Source of the DNA: Aquilaria yunnanensis
Taxonomy: Eukaryota > Streptophyta > Magnoliopsida > Malvales > Thymelaeaceae
Reading direction: 5' to 3'
Length of the DNA stretch: 64,000 nt
NCBI GenBank assembly: GCA_039654915.1
Contig: CM077599.1
Span: forward strand, 2,420,501 to 2,484,500
Part shown: piece by piece, positions 19,379 to 30,000 of the stretch
Position numbering within the stretch: position 1 is the stretch's first letter
How the letters are laid out: every line of letters starts with the position of its first letter
The notes under the pieces: model-generated
Databases searched by the model: none
What the model was told of the DNA's origin: nothing
The model's input: only the letters and a program-made list of their open reading frames with translations
Translations under genes and position numbers: made by a program

Positions 19379-19387
19379 CTATAAATA
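19379..19387 (+). promoter_or_regulatory. TATA-like box before the LOG ORF
   Basis: CTATAAATA in TTATCTCTTCATCTCTATAAATA, closely related to TTATCC(C)TTTTCATCACTATAAATG ahead of ORFs B and C. It lies only 33 bp before the preferred ATG at 19420, so either the leader is very short or transcription starts within it. Confidence 0.5.
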
Positions 19388-19419
19388 TATCCTCTTTTCT
19401 CACAAGGGTAAGGATAGGA

Positions 19420-20049
19420 ATGGAGAAAACCCCAACTCGTAAATCCCGAAGTATTTGTGTATTTTCTGGGGCTTTTCCAGGAAAAGATGAAGAGTATTTA
19501 AAAGCAGCCAACCATTTGGGTAGAGTATTAGCTGAGCGAAAAATACATTTAGTTTATGGAGGAGGTAGTGTCGGATTAATGGGAGGTGTAGCATCAGCAG
19601 CATCTCTAGGAGGAAGTCAAGTTCTGGGCATTATCCCTGGACCTCTGAAATTTATTTCTGGGGGCACGATTGGAGAAGAATTAGTGGTTAAAAATTTACA
19701 AGAGCGTGTGTTACAAATGCTTTTAAATGCTGATGCTTTTATCGCTCTACCAGGTGGTTTTGGCACATTGGGAGAAGTCTTTCAAATTGCTTCCATGGCC
19801 CAACTTAATTTGCATAAGAAACCCATTGGGCTTTTAAATGTTAACAATTTCTTTACAGGTCTGATAGCTTTTATGGATTATGCTATGCAGAAGAATTTTA
19901 TATCAAGAGTGGCACGGCGAATCATAATATCCGCAACAACTGCTGAAGAATTGCTAGATAAAATACAAGCTTTTGTTCCTGAACCAGATCCAGCAATGAT
20001 TCAGATAGACTGGACGCGACAGTCTTTCCCGAACAGTTCGATCCCATAA
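19420..20049 (+). CDS. LOG: LOG-type cytokinin riboside 5'-monophosphate phosphoribohydrolase
   Basis: 209 aa from the ATG at 19420 (an in-frame ATG at 19360 would add 20 residues unlike LOG N-termini). LOG enzymes cleave cytokinin nucleotides directly to the active free base. Visible family features: the N-terminal Rossmann strand ICVFSGAFPGK (host enzymes usually have a Cys-Gly-Ser-Ser run here), LVYGGGSVGLMG at 45-56, GIIPGPL at 70-76, the conserved Arg at 96, and the signature ALPGGFGTLGE (109-119) with the catalytic Glu119. C-terminal KPIGLLNV, FISRVARRIIISAT and EELLDKI match the family and the length is normal. Plant LOG genes have several introns; this copy has none, as expected for capture through spliced mRNA. 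It lies inside the retrotransposon on the sense strand, after the three zinc-finger ORFs. Active-site conservation suggests it is still functional; that is inferred. Confidence 0.93.
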   Translation: MEKTPTRKSRSICVFSGAFPGKDEEYLKAANHLGRVLAERKIHLVYGGGSVGLMGGVASAASLGGSQVLGIIPGPLKFISGGTIGEELVVKNLQERVLQMLLNADAFIALPGGFGTLGEVFQIASMAQLNLHKKPIGLLNVNNFFTGLIAFMDYAMQKNFISRVARRIIISATTAEELLDKIQAFVPEPDPAMIQIDWTRQSFPNSSIP

Positions 20050-20560
20050 TAGTCCTCTACTAACCCTGTTGAAATATTGTGGAAGAAGAAGTGATCCGAT
20101 CCGTTTTGCTTGTCCTTTAGTTTTATTATCAGCATTTTCTTTCGTGTTTTAGTTTTTCTTTCAGGGAATTTCTTTTTTTATCTTATAAGATAGTCTCGTC
20201 CATGCTGATATTAAAACCATAGGACAATGCCTTTAGGTTGGAATGGCTGAGTAAAGAGTAATTTTTATTGCTCTTGAGACGCATCCTATTAGGTCTACTA
20301 AGCATAACATTTTAGGATAGTTAAGCTTCAACCTTATTTGGATGACATATCTCTCAAGCGAATCTATATTTACTAAAGAAAATATTAGATGAACCTTGGA
20401 TATTGATTCCAAACATCCGTTCCCTTTACATAATTTGTTAGCGATATTGTCATCATCAAGATTCACTCATTTTATCGAAGTCTAAAATTTCGCACTCGCC
20501 TATTATGCAAATTCACACTTTCGAAGAAAATTATTCCAATTCTAATTGCTTTCATATAAA
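20050..20560 (+). other. spacer between LOG ORF and satellite array
   Basis: Just after the LOG stop is T-rich sequence (TTTTATTATC, TTTCTTTTTTTATC) typical of a plant 3' UTR. No gene is supported; short frames on the minus strand here are not domain-like. Confidence 0.5.
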
Positions 20561-23060
20561 TTTCGCTCGAGGTTCAAGGAGATTTCCTTAACCTCATTCC
20601 ATCAATTTTCCTTCAAACGATAGGAGAGTTCCTATCGTCGAGGTTCTAAGGAATGGCCCTTAACCTCAAATCATCAATTTTCCTTCAAACGATAGGAGAG
20701 TTCCTATCGTCGAGGTTCTAAGGTAGGGCCCTTAACCTCAAAATCATCAATTTTCCTTCAAACGATAGGAGAGTTCCTATTGTCGAGGTTCTAAGGTAGG
20801 ACCCTTAACCTCAAAAACAATCAATTTTCCTTCAAACGATAGGAGAGTTCCTATCGTCGAGGTTCTAAGGTATGGCCCTTAACCTCAAAATCATCAATTT
20901 TCCTTCAAACGATAGGAGAGTTCCTATTGTCGAGGTTCTAAGGTAGGACCCTTAACCTCAAAATCATCAATTTTCCTTCAAACGATAGGAGAGTTCCTAT
21001 CGTCGAGGTTCTAAGGTAGGGCCCTTAACCTCAAAATCATCAATTTTCCTTCAAACGATAGGAGAGTTCCTATCGTCGAGGTTCTAAGGTAGGACCCTTA
21101 ACCTCATTCAATCAATTTTACTTTAAACGATAGGAGAGTTCCTATCGTCGAGGTTCTAAGGTAGGACCCTTAACCTCAAAATCATCAATTTTCCTTCAAA
21201 CGATAGGAGAGTTCCTATCGTCAAGGTTCTAAGGTAGGACCCTTAACCTCAAAACAATCAATTTTCCTTCAAACGATAGGAGAGTTCCTATCGTCGAGGT
21301 TCTAAGGTAGGGCCCTTAACCTCAAAATCATCAATTTTCCTTCAAACGATAGGAGAGTTCCTATTGTCGAGGTTCTAAGGTAGGACCCTTAACCTCAAAA
21401 TCATCAATTTTCCTTCAAACGATAGGAGAGTTCCTATCGTCGAGGTTCTAAGGTAGGACCCTTAACCTCAAAATCATCAATTTTCCTTCAAACGATAGGA
21501 GAGTTCCTATCGTCGAGGTTCTAAGGTAGGACCCTTAACCTCAAAACAATCAATTTTCCTTCAAACGATAGGAGAGTTCCTATCGTCGAGGTTCTAAGGT
21601 AGAGCCCTTAACCTCAAAATCATCAATTTTCCTTCAAACGATAGGAGAGTTCCTATCGTCGAGGTTCTAAGGTAGGGCCCTTAACCTCAAAATCATCAAT
21701 TTTCCTTCAAACGATAGGAGAGTTCCTATCGTCGAGGTTCTAAGGTAGGACCCTTAACCTCAAAATCATCAATTTTCCTTCAAACGATAGGAGAGTTCCT
21801 ATCGTCGAGGTTCTAAGGTAGGGCCCTTAACCTCAAAATCATCAATTTTCCTTCAAACGATAGGAGAGTTCCTATCGTCGAGGTTCTAAGGTAGGACCCT
21901 TAACCTCATTCAATCAATTTTACTTCAAACGATAGGAGAGTTCCTATCGTCGAGGTTCTAAGGTAGGACCCTTAACCTCAAAATCATCAATTTTCCTTCA
22001 AACGATAGGAGAGTTCCTATCGTCGAGGTTCTAAGGTAGGACCCTTAACCTCATTCAAACAATTTTCCTTCAAACGATAGGAGAGTTCCTATCGTCGAGG
22101 TTCTAAGGTAGGGCCCTTAACCTCAAAATCATCAATTTTCCTTCAAACGATAGGAGAGTTCCTATTGTCGAGGTTCTAAGGTAGGACCCTTAACCTCAAA
22201 ATCATCAATTTTCCTTCAAATGATAGGAGAGTTCCTATCGTCGAGGTTCTAAGGTAGGACCCTTAACCTCAAAATCATCAATTTTCCTTCAAACGATAGG
22301 AGAGTTCCTATCGTCGAGGTTCTAAGGTAGGACCCTTAACCTCAAAACAATCAATTTTCCTTCAAACGATAGGAGAGTTCCTATCGTCGAGGTTCTAAGG
22401 TAGAGCCCTTAACCTCAAAATCATCAATTTTCCTTCAAACGATAGGAGAGTTCCTATTGTCGAGGTTCTAAGGTAGGACCCTTAACCTCAAAATCATCAA
22501 TTTTCCTTCAAACGATAGGAGAGTTCCTATCGTCGAGGTTCTAAGGTAGGGCCCTTAACCTCAAAATCATCAATTTTCCTTCAAACGATAGGAGAGTTCC
22601 TATCGTCGAGGTTCTAAGGTAGGACCCTTAACCTCATTCAAACAATTTTCCTTCAAACGATAGGAGAGTTCCTATCGTCGAGGTTCTAAGGTAGGACCCT
22701 TAACCTCAAAATCATCAATTTTCCTTCAAACGATAGGAGAGTTCCTATCGTCGAGGTTCTAAGGTAGGACCCTTAACCTCAAAACAATCAATTTTACTTC
22801 AAACGATAGAAGAGTTCCTATCGTCGAGGTTCTAAGGTAGGACCCTTAACCTCAAAATCATCAATTTTCCTTCAAACGATAGGAGAGTTCCTATCGTCGA
22901 AGTTCTAAGGTAGGACCCTTAACCTCAAAACAATCAATTTTACTTCAAACGATAGAAGAGTTCCTATCGTCGAGGTTCTAAGGTAGGACCCTTAACCTCA
23001 AAATTATCAAATTTTCCCTTCAACGATAGGAGAGTTCTTATCGCAGAGGCTCTAAAAAAA
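20560..23060 (+). repeat. tandem array of a 73-bp unit (~34 copies), each with two inverted repeats
   Basis: About 2.5 kb of head-to-tail units, consensus beginning CGAGGTTCTAAGGTAGGACC. Each unit holds a perfect palindromic stem CGATAGGA-GAGT-TCCTATCG and a second stem GAGGT..TAAGG / CCTTA.ACCTC. Variants are limited: GG(A/G)CCC, AAATCATC/AAACAATC, ATTCAATC, TCCTATTG. The edge units are more diverged. Tandem arrays in the 3' untranslated region of Ogre/Tat elements are known and can seed satellite DNA. The array probably belongs to the element's transcript, giving a chain of ~68 potential hairpins. Confidence 0.95.
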
Positions 23061-23172
23061 AAAAAATTTTCCTTAACCACATAGTTTAGGCGGCGAGAAG
23101 GTTCTCAATGCCTAGCTAAGACGGACGAAATTTGGTAACTACTTTGCATACATCATGTCCCATGAAGCATGC

Positions 23173-23184
23173 AAAGGGGGGCAG
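23173..23184 (+). other. polypurine tract
   Basis: AAAGGGGGGCAG, one base before the 3' LTR's TG. This is the expected plus-strand primer of reverse transcription. The intervening 23061-23172 is non-repetitive sequence linking it to the 73-bp array. Confidence 0.85.
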
Positions 23185-23185
23185 C

Positions 23186-26100
23186 TGTTGACACCCAATT
23201 TCGTCCGGCCTTTTTTTTTAAAAAAAAAAAAACTTTAAAAAAAAAAAAAAAAAACTAATTAAAAAAATTATTATTATTATTATTATTATTGCTAAAAAAT
23301 TTTAATTATGTTAATTAGTTTAAAATATATTTTTATTTTGAGAAGATTTGATTTAAAATAATATATGTGTGAATATGTATGTGTTTGGAATAAAAATAAA
23401 ATTTCAGAAAAAAATGACAAAAAAATTAAAAGTTTGAGGTAAAAATGACAAAATTGAGAAGTTTCGGATAAAATTGACAAATTCTGAAAGTTTCAGGAGC
23501 TTTGGGTAATTTTTCGCGTCAATTTTGGGCCTAAACGGACGTTTCTAGCCCAAATTGACAGAAAACGTTAAAATTGTCAAAATCAGAAGCTTCTGAGCTT
23601 ATCCAGAGCTGGAGTAACGTAAAGGACTGAAACTGTCATTTTACCAATTTAAAAGATAAGTTTGATATTTTTTATTAATTTATCCGTCCACAGTTCAGCT
23701 AAGCTCCTTCTATAAATACCCCCCCAAATTCAGTGCTGAACATATAGAAAATCAGAGAAAAAAGTTCAGAGCTCCGTTTTAGAAAAAGAGAAAATAGAAG
23801 CCTTAGTCCTAGGCTCTCCTCCCTCTGCCAAAACAGTCCCAAAATTATTTTTTCTTACGTTTCGACTACCTTCTTCCTCCGTTTTCTCTTTCTTTCTTTT
23901 TCTGTCGCCGTCCTATCCCGCTGCCGTCGCCCTGCCGCCGCCGTCTCGCCGTTGCCGTCGTTCCTACGCCGTCGCCGTCGCCATCGCCGCCGCGCCCAGC
24001 AGTCCTGCCGTCTCGCGCCGCCGCACCCAGCCGTCCTGCCGCCGTCGCCCCGCTCCCTCGCCGCCGTCGTCCCGGCCGCCGTTACCCTTGCCGCCGTCGC
24101 CCCGCGCCCTCGTCGCCGTCGCCCAGCCGCCCTGCGCCCTCGCCGCCTCCGCCTGCCCAGCCCCGTCACCCCCCCCTCCTCCCTCGCGTCGCCTCTGATT
24201 CTTTCTCCAGATTCAATTTTAATTTTTAAGGGTAAAACCTCCTTTCAGTCCTTCATCTTTTCAATTTCTTTCTATTAGGTCACTAACCTTTTTATTTTGT
24301 CTTTGCAGAAAATTAATTAACTAACTCATTTATTTTTTTACTTGTTTATTTATTTGTTTATTATTGTTATTATTACTAACCTTTTTTTTTTTGTTATTAG
24401 CAACTAACAACTAACTTGCTAATTTTTACTAACCTTTATTTTTATTGTTGTTAATAATTAATTAAATTGTCTAACTTTTATTTTTGTTGTAATTAATTAA
24501 CTTAATTAAACTTGGCTAACTTTTATTTATTGTTGTTAATTAATTAACTTAATTAAACTTGGCTAACTTTTATTATTGTTATTAATTAATTAACTTAATT
24601 AAACTTGGCTAACTTTTATTATTGTTATTAATTAATTAACTTAATTAAACTTGGCTAACTTTTATTTATTGTTGTTAATTAATTAACTTAATTAAACTTG
24701 GCTAACTTTTATTTATTGTTATTAATTAATTAACTTAATTAAACTTGGCTAACTTTTATTTATTGTTGTTAATTAATTAACTTAATTAAACTTGGCTAAC
24801 TTTTATTTATTGTTGTTAATTAATTAACTTAATTAAACTTGGCTAACTTTTATTATTGTTGTTAATTAATTAATTTAATTAAACTTGGTTAACTTTTATT
24901 TATTGTTGTTAATTAATTAACTTAATTAATTTGGCTAACTTTTATTATTTTTGACTTAATTAACTTTCATTATTATTGTTAATAATTAATTTAATTAAAT
25001 TTTGATAACATTTATTATTATTATTTTTTTTAAGTGGATGGCCAAAAAGCCCCACTTTATTAATTTTTCTTTATATAATTTAATTTATTTAATTCACCTT
25101 TTACCCATAAATAAAAAAAACTAAAAGAAGATTCTTTTGTAATTAATTATTAAGGCTAATAAAAATTTAAAAGCCAATTATTTTTATTTTGGAATACATT
25201 TTTTATTATTTCTTTAAAGATAACAAAGTGAACTTTTTGTTAAAATTAATAAACAAACATGATTAAATCAATTCTTTTTAAATATTTTTTTTAATAATGA
25301 TACTTAAAATAAAAATTCAAGAAAAATCCAATTAAAATTAATAATTAATAAATAATTAAAATTTAACAAAAATTAAAAAAATCCATGACCAAATGATCCG
25401 CCAGGATCCATGGCTTGGAAATATTTTTAAATAAAGTATATAAATAAACTTTTCTTTATTAAAAATAAAATTTTGGGACTAATATATTAATTATTTATTA
25501 AAATAATAAAATAATTTTATTTTAGTTTTCTTTATTAATAAAAAGAATAAAAATTTTGGGTTAATATTTTATTCAGTAATATTTTATTCCTTTTAAAAAA
25601 TATAACTTTTTGTCTCCTTTATAAAAATTTTAGTCAAATAATTTAAAAAAAAATAAAAAAATAAATAACAAAAAAAATTGAATTTTCTCTTAAATATTTT
25701 AGACTTATTAATTAGATATTTTCAGAGATATAAATTAAAAAAAAAATCTTTCATTAAACAAAAAGAAAACAAAAAAAAATATAAATATCAAAACTTTTGT
25801 TTTAAAATACATATAAATTTTTGGTTAAATAATCTTTTATTCCAAAACAAATTAAATAAATATCAAAACTTTTCTTCTTTTGTTTAAAATATACATATAA
25901 ATTTTTAATTTTTTTAATTAAACAATTACTTTTGGTTAATCTTTTATAAAAAAAAAAATTTAGTTCATGGTATATTGGCTGGAAACTGTCTCGTGCCCGC
26001 TTTTGAGCTGCTTCACCTGGTGAAGAGGGTCTGGCTGAGTAACAACGCCCCGTACCATGATCAAAGTTTTTTTTTATTTTTAAACTCTTTAATTCCTTTA

Positions 26101-27034
26101 AATTAACTTCTTATTAAATAAAAATTAATAATTTTTTCAATTCTTTTATAAATTGAGTAATTCTTTAAATAATAAATATCCTTCATTAAACAAGAAAAAT
26201 CAGATAAAAATAAAAGAAAGAAATAAAAGATAATAAAAGAAAGAAATAAAAGATAAAAAAAGAAAGAAATAAAAGAAAAGATAAGAAAAATAAAAGAAAA
26301 GATAAAGAAAGATAAAAGAAAAAAAAGAAAAAAAAAAAAGAAAGATAAGATAAAGATAAAGAAAGATAAAAGAAAGAAAATTAAAAAAAAGAAAGTAAAA
26401 ATAAATTAAAAAAAAAAGAAAAAGAAAGAAAGAAAAAAAAAGATAAATTTTTAATTTGTATTAAAAATCATTCATGAACAAAATTATCATTTAAAAATTA
26501 ATTTCATGATAATAAGAATTAAATAATTACGATAAATTAAATCAATTTCCATATCCGGATGATCCGGCAGGATCTACGGTTTGGAAAATATTAAACTTTT
26601 TTTAAAAAAATAAATAAATTAAATAAAAAGATAAAAATCCATATTTTTACAATATGGATAAAATTGTTTAAAATTTCACCAAAATTCCGTGTCCAAATGA
26701 CTCGGCAGAGTCCATGGTTCGGAATCAAAATCTTCCGTGTCCAAATGACTCGGCAGAGTCCATGGTTCGGAAGTATAAAATTTTACCCGAATTAATTACC
26801 AAAATCCACATTTTTGACTAATTCAGTTAAAATATCTAAATTAACTGAAAATTTTTAAAAGCAAAGTAAAACAAAATTAAAATCAACTAAGGTGCCAATT
26901 TTGGGCGCTATAACAATATTGTTTTAGCGTAACCGTACTCCCGATTCCCGAACTCTCGCAGACCAATTTTAAGGTGACCAATCGACCTAAGTAAACCGAT
27001 TGGTGGCGACTCCAGAAAACCCGACGTTGCCACA
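23186..27034 (+). repeat. 3' LTR of the Ogre-like element
   Basis: 3,849 bp, collinear with the 5' LTR throughout, including the GC-rich tract, the ~47-bp tandem units, the palindromic island and the hairpin motifs. Visible differences include C/T within the GC-rich tract (near 24089) and A/G near the end (CCCAACG in the left copy, CCCGACG in the right), with A-run length changes. Confidence 0.95.
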
Positions 27035-27039
27035 CAACC
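27035..27039. repeat. target site duplication, right copy (CAACC)
   Basis: Exact match to 1957-1961, directly after the terminal CA of the right LTR. It shows that the two LTRs belong to one insertion and that the element is not a recombinant between copies. Confidence 0.95.
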
Positions 27040-30000
27040 TAATACAGCCGACTATACCACTTATTTACTTAAAAATACACCTCCACGATGCTGGAGTTAA
27101 TTTTCATAAAACGAATGAGATTTTTATTGACAACCCGTTTCTAGCCGGTTTCTAACTTCTCTTCTTTGCTAAATCGCCAAACCACATGAACGGCTAGTAC
27201 TGGTTTCAAGTTTAGCTACGGTTGCGCTATTGATCTAAAGGAAACAATGGCAAGGAGCATACATCAAGTGTATATTGAAAAGCTTTACAGCTTGTTTTCT
27301 TCCCATATTACCCCTTTTTTAGTTTTGTTATCCCTTGCGTGTCCCAAATATCTTTTTCTTGTTTTATACCACGTGGCATGTTTCTTACGGTAACAAAACA
27401 AGCAGCAGGATTTGGGAGCTCAAGATTGAGACATGCCAATGTAAATTTTGAAAATTATGAAATGTGTCAAGAAAAATTTATAATATATCAATCAAAATAA
27501 TTACCTGAATTCACTAATCTATTCTATCATTTATTGTTATTTACTAGACTCGTGTGAAAATTATGAGACATGTCTGGGAAAAATTTACAATGTATCAATG
27601 AAAACTATGATTACATAAAACTCAATAACTTATTCTATTTTTAGAGCTATTTACTAGATTAATTTAAAAATTGTAAGATATGTCAATGAAAATTTGTAAT
27701 ACATAAAACTCAAGAACTTATTTTATCATTCAGATCTATTTACCAGATATATTTGAAAACTGTGAGGATGTATCCTAAAAAAATTCTCAATCTATTAATA
27801 AAAACAACAAGTATTTTATCACTCAAAGCTCTTTAGTAGGATAATATAGAAAGTGTGATATTTGTTAGTGTAAAATTAACAATCTATCAATGGAAACAGT
27901 AACTACATGAAACTCAATAATATATTCTGTTATTCAAAAAAATTTATGAGATATATGTAAAAATAGTGATATATCTCAAAGCAGAAAATTGTGCCAGTCA
28001 AAAGTGTATAAAGGTTTTTATGTTTTTTGTTTTCCTTTTTTCAGGTTAGGATCTTCAGAAATTGCTGGAGGCTTCATCAATATAATTAATTAAACCCATA
28101 CGAATATTAGAAAAAAGAAATACAAGAAATTATGGCATAAAAATGCAAGGGGAAATTATTTAAAAAAGGGGGGGCATAGACACGTAGGCAACCCAACTTC
28201 ATTTAGCTAGTAGTAGCACTAGCAGTAGAATTTTCTGTTTATGTGGAGAGCTCTAGCCTCTAGCTAGCTTACCAGATCATTACCATAGAAAATGTCGGAG
28301 GTACCGATTCGGTTTCTCTGCCATCTACTGAATCCTCGCATGACAATGATTTGGTAGGCCGTGCCCAGATGCAGGCCCAGGAACACATGTTGCCGCGTAA
28401 TAAAATGGCAGGGAGGACAAGACTGTTGCAGTTTTTTATGGCGGCAGCGCCCCCATAAGCCGCGCGGGGTATTTCTGGAAATAAAAACATCCGGTCCATA
28501 TGTCACTGTGAACTATTTGTGTCTGTTGTCATAATGCAAGCGTGTGAAGCGCCACAATAAGATTGGATTACTTTGTCCACAGGGACAGGTTGATATTATC
28601 AAAATTATAGCATCATTATTATATGAAACGTCCAAAAAAAAATACGTTATTACAAAATTAATGATAACATCTTCTTCATATATTGGTTGATGTCTTCATA
28701 TTTTGACCAATAATTTTATCTTTTGATACTTTTTTAATTTTCTAATACCGATGCAAAGTGTAGAAACAATATGACTATATACATACATATTCAATAGATA
28801 TATATATATAAACTATAAGCCTTTATTTATTATTTATGTATAAAATTTTTGTATTTATATGCTAAAATATTACTATAAATTAATTGTTATGAATGGTGAA
28901 TTGTTAAAAAAAAAAAAAAAAACTTGGGAAAGGAGGAGTATACATATGAAAGGGCAATGTTTTAGGTTTTTTTTTTCTTACATTAGAAAAGAGAATAGAA
29001 ATTTAATTGATGTGAAAAAGTTAAATCTCCAAAAAACGTAGATTTAGAAAAAAAGAACAAGAGATTGACAAGTGTTGGGCTGACGCTGGTTTGTGGGTTC
29101 CAATCTGAACAGTAGTGGGAGCAGTAGTTGCAGTTGGTTCAAACTTGCTTCGCTCAGAAAAGCCCTCCCAAAGAAACCAACAAATCGTTCATGGAGCACA
29201 ATCTAGAAAGCCCACCATACTTTTCGCTGCTGCTTATTGACCCCCAGCTTTCCCATAAAATAGTTCTTTCCCCTAAACTCGTATTTGAAGTTCTTAAATC
29301 ACATCTCGGTCCATCTTTAGTAGTTAATTAAAACAATTACCGGAAATAATTTGAGTCTGAAATTACAAGAATATTGCTCATTGAAACATTAAGCAAGATA
29401 TTGAAATTAATGTGATCCCTGACTATACGTAGAACCCTTCTTCGCTAGCTGTTAAAGCAATTGATACAATATATTATAGTACTATTAAAAGTAGCGCAGG
29501 ACTTAGTAATAAGTGGATTTGTAGCTAATCAACTTGTGATTAGAATCACGATGCATTATTAACATATACTAATTCCTCCTTCATATATTATTTAAAATAT
29601 TCACTTTTTTAATTTACATTTGGCTTTAATTTATTTATATTATTATTCGTAGAAAAAAATTAAAAATTATATGTCTTTATTTATTATTTATATATATATA
29701 TTTTTTTTCATTCATATACTAAAATATTTAAAATAAAAAATTATAAATTAATTAAGTATAGTCGATGAGACAGAACCAAGCCACATATGTACAGTAATAT
29801 TGTCACGGTCTCATTAATTCCGAGGACTAGGAGCCGGCCAGCCGAGTGGCATAAATTGAACGGGGATATATTCCTACTGCTCTATTCATTTGTTAATTTA
29901 CGCCTATTAACAATTAATAAAAGCACATGCCTCATATGCTCGTTAATTATATTTATCCCCCGGTGTCTGGTCTGGCCAACAATATTTTATGTTGTAGTGG

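Larger units (their letters stand above)
1962..27034 (+). mobile_element. complete Ogre/Tat-type Ty3/gypsy LTR retrotransposon carrying extra genes
   Basis: A 25,073-bp element bounded by two near-identical direct LTRs (1962-5815 and 23186-27034) that begin TGTTGACACC and end GTTGCCACA. A perfect 5-bp target duplication CAACC lies at 1957-1961 and 27035-27039. Behind the left LTR is a primer binding site, and before the right LTR a polypurine tract. Coding order is ORF1, Gag-protease, RT-RNaseH-aRNaseH-integrase, then an accessory region. The ORF upstream of gag, the archaeal-type second RNase H, the intron between protease and RT, the lack of a chromodomain and the >20-kb size are the known hallmarks of the Ogre branch of the Tat lineage. 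Unusual here is the 3' region: three tandem virus-like zinc-finger ORFs, a LOG-type enzyme ORF and a long 73-bp satellite-like array. The intact frames and LTR identity imply a recent insertion and possible autonomy. Confidence 0.96.

Noticed and set aside
20560..23060. Regular repeats with short palindromes, superficially CRISPR-like
   Set aside because: The units are contiguous 73-mers without unique spacers, in a plant retrotransposon; this is a tandem satellite-like array.
28264..28506. Two open frames on the minus strand and one on the plus strand in a GC-richer island
   Set aside because: No recognisable family in any frame and no flanking splice structure; may be a decayed gene fragment but cannot be supported.
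29570..29760. CTCCTTCATATATT start resembling a Stowaway end
   Set aside because: No matching inverted end or TA duplication found on the right side.
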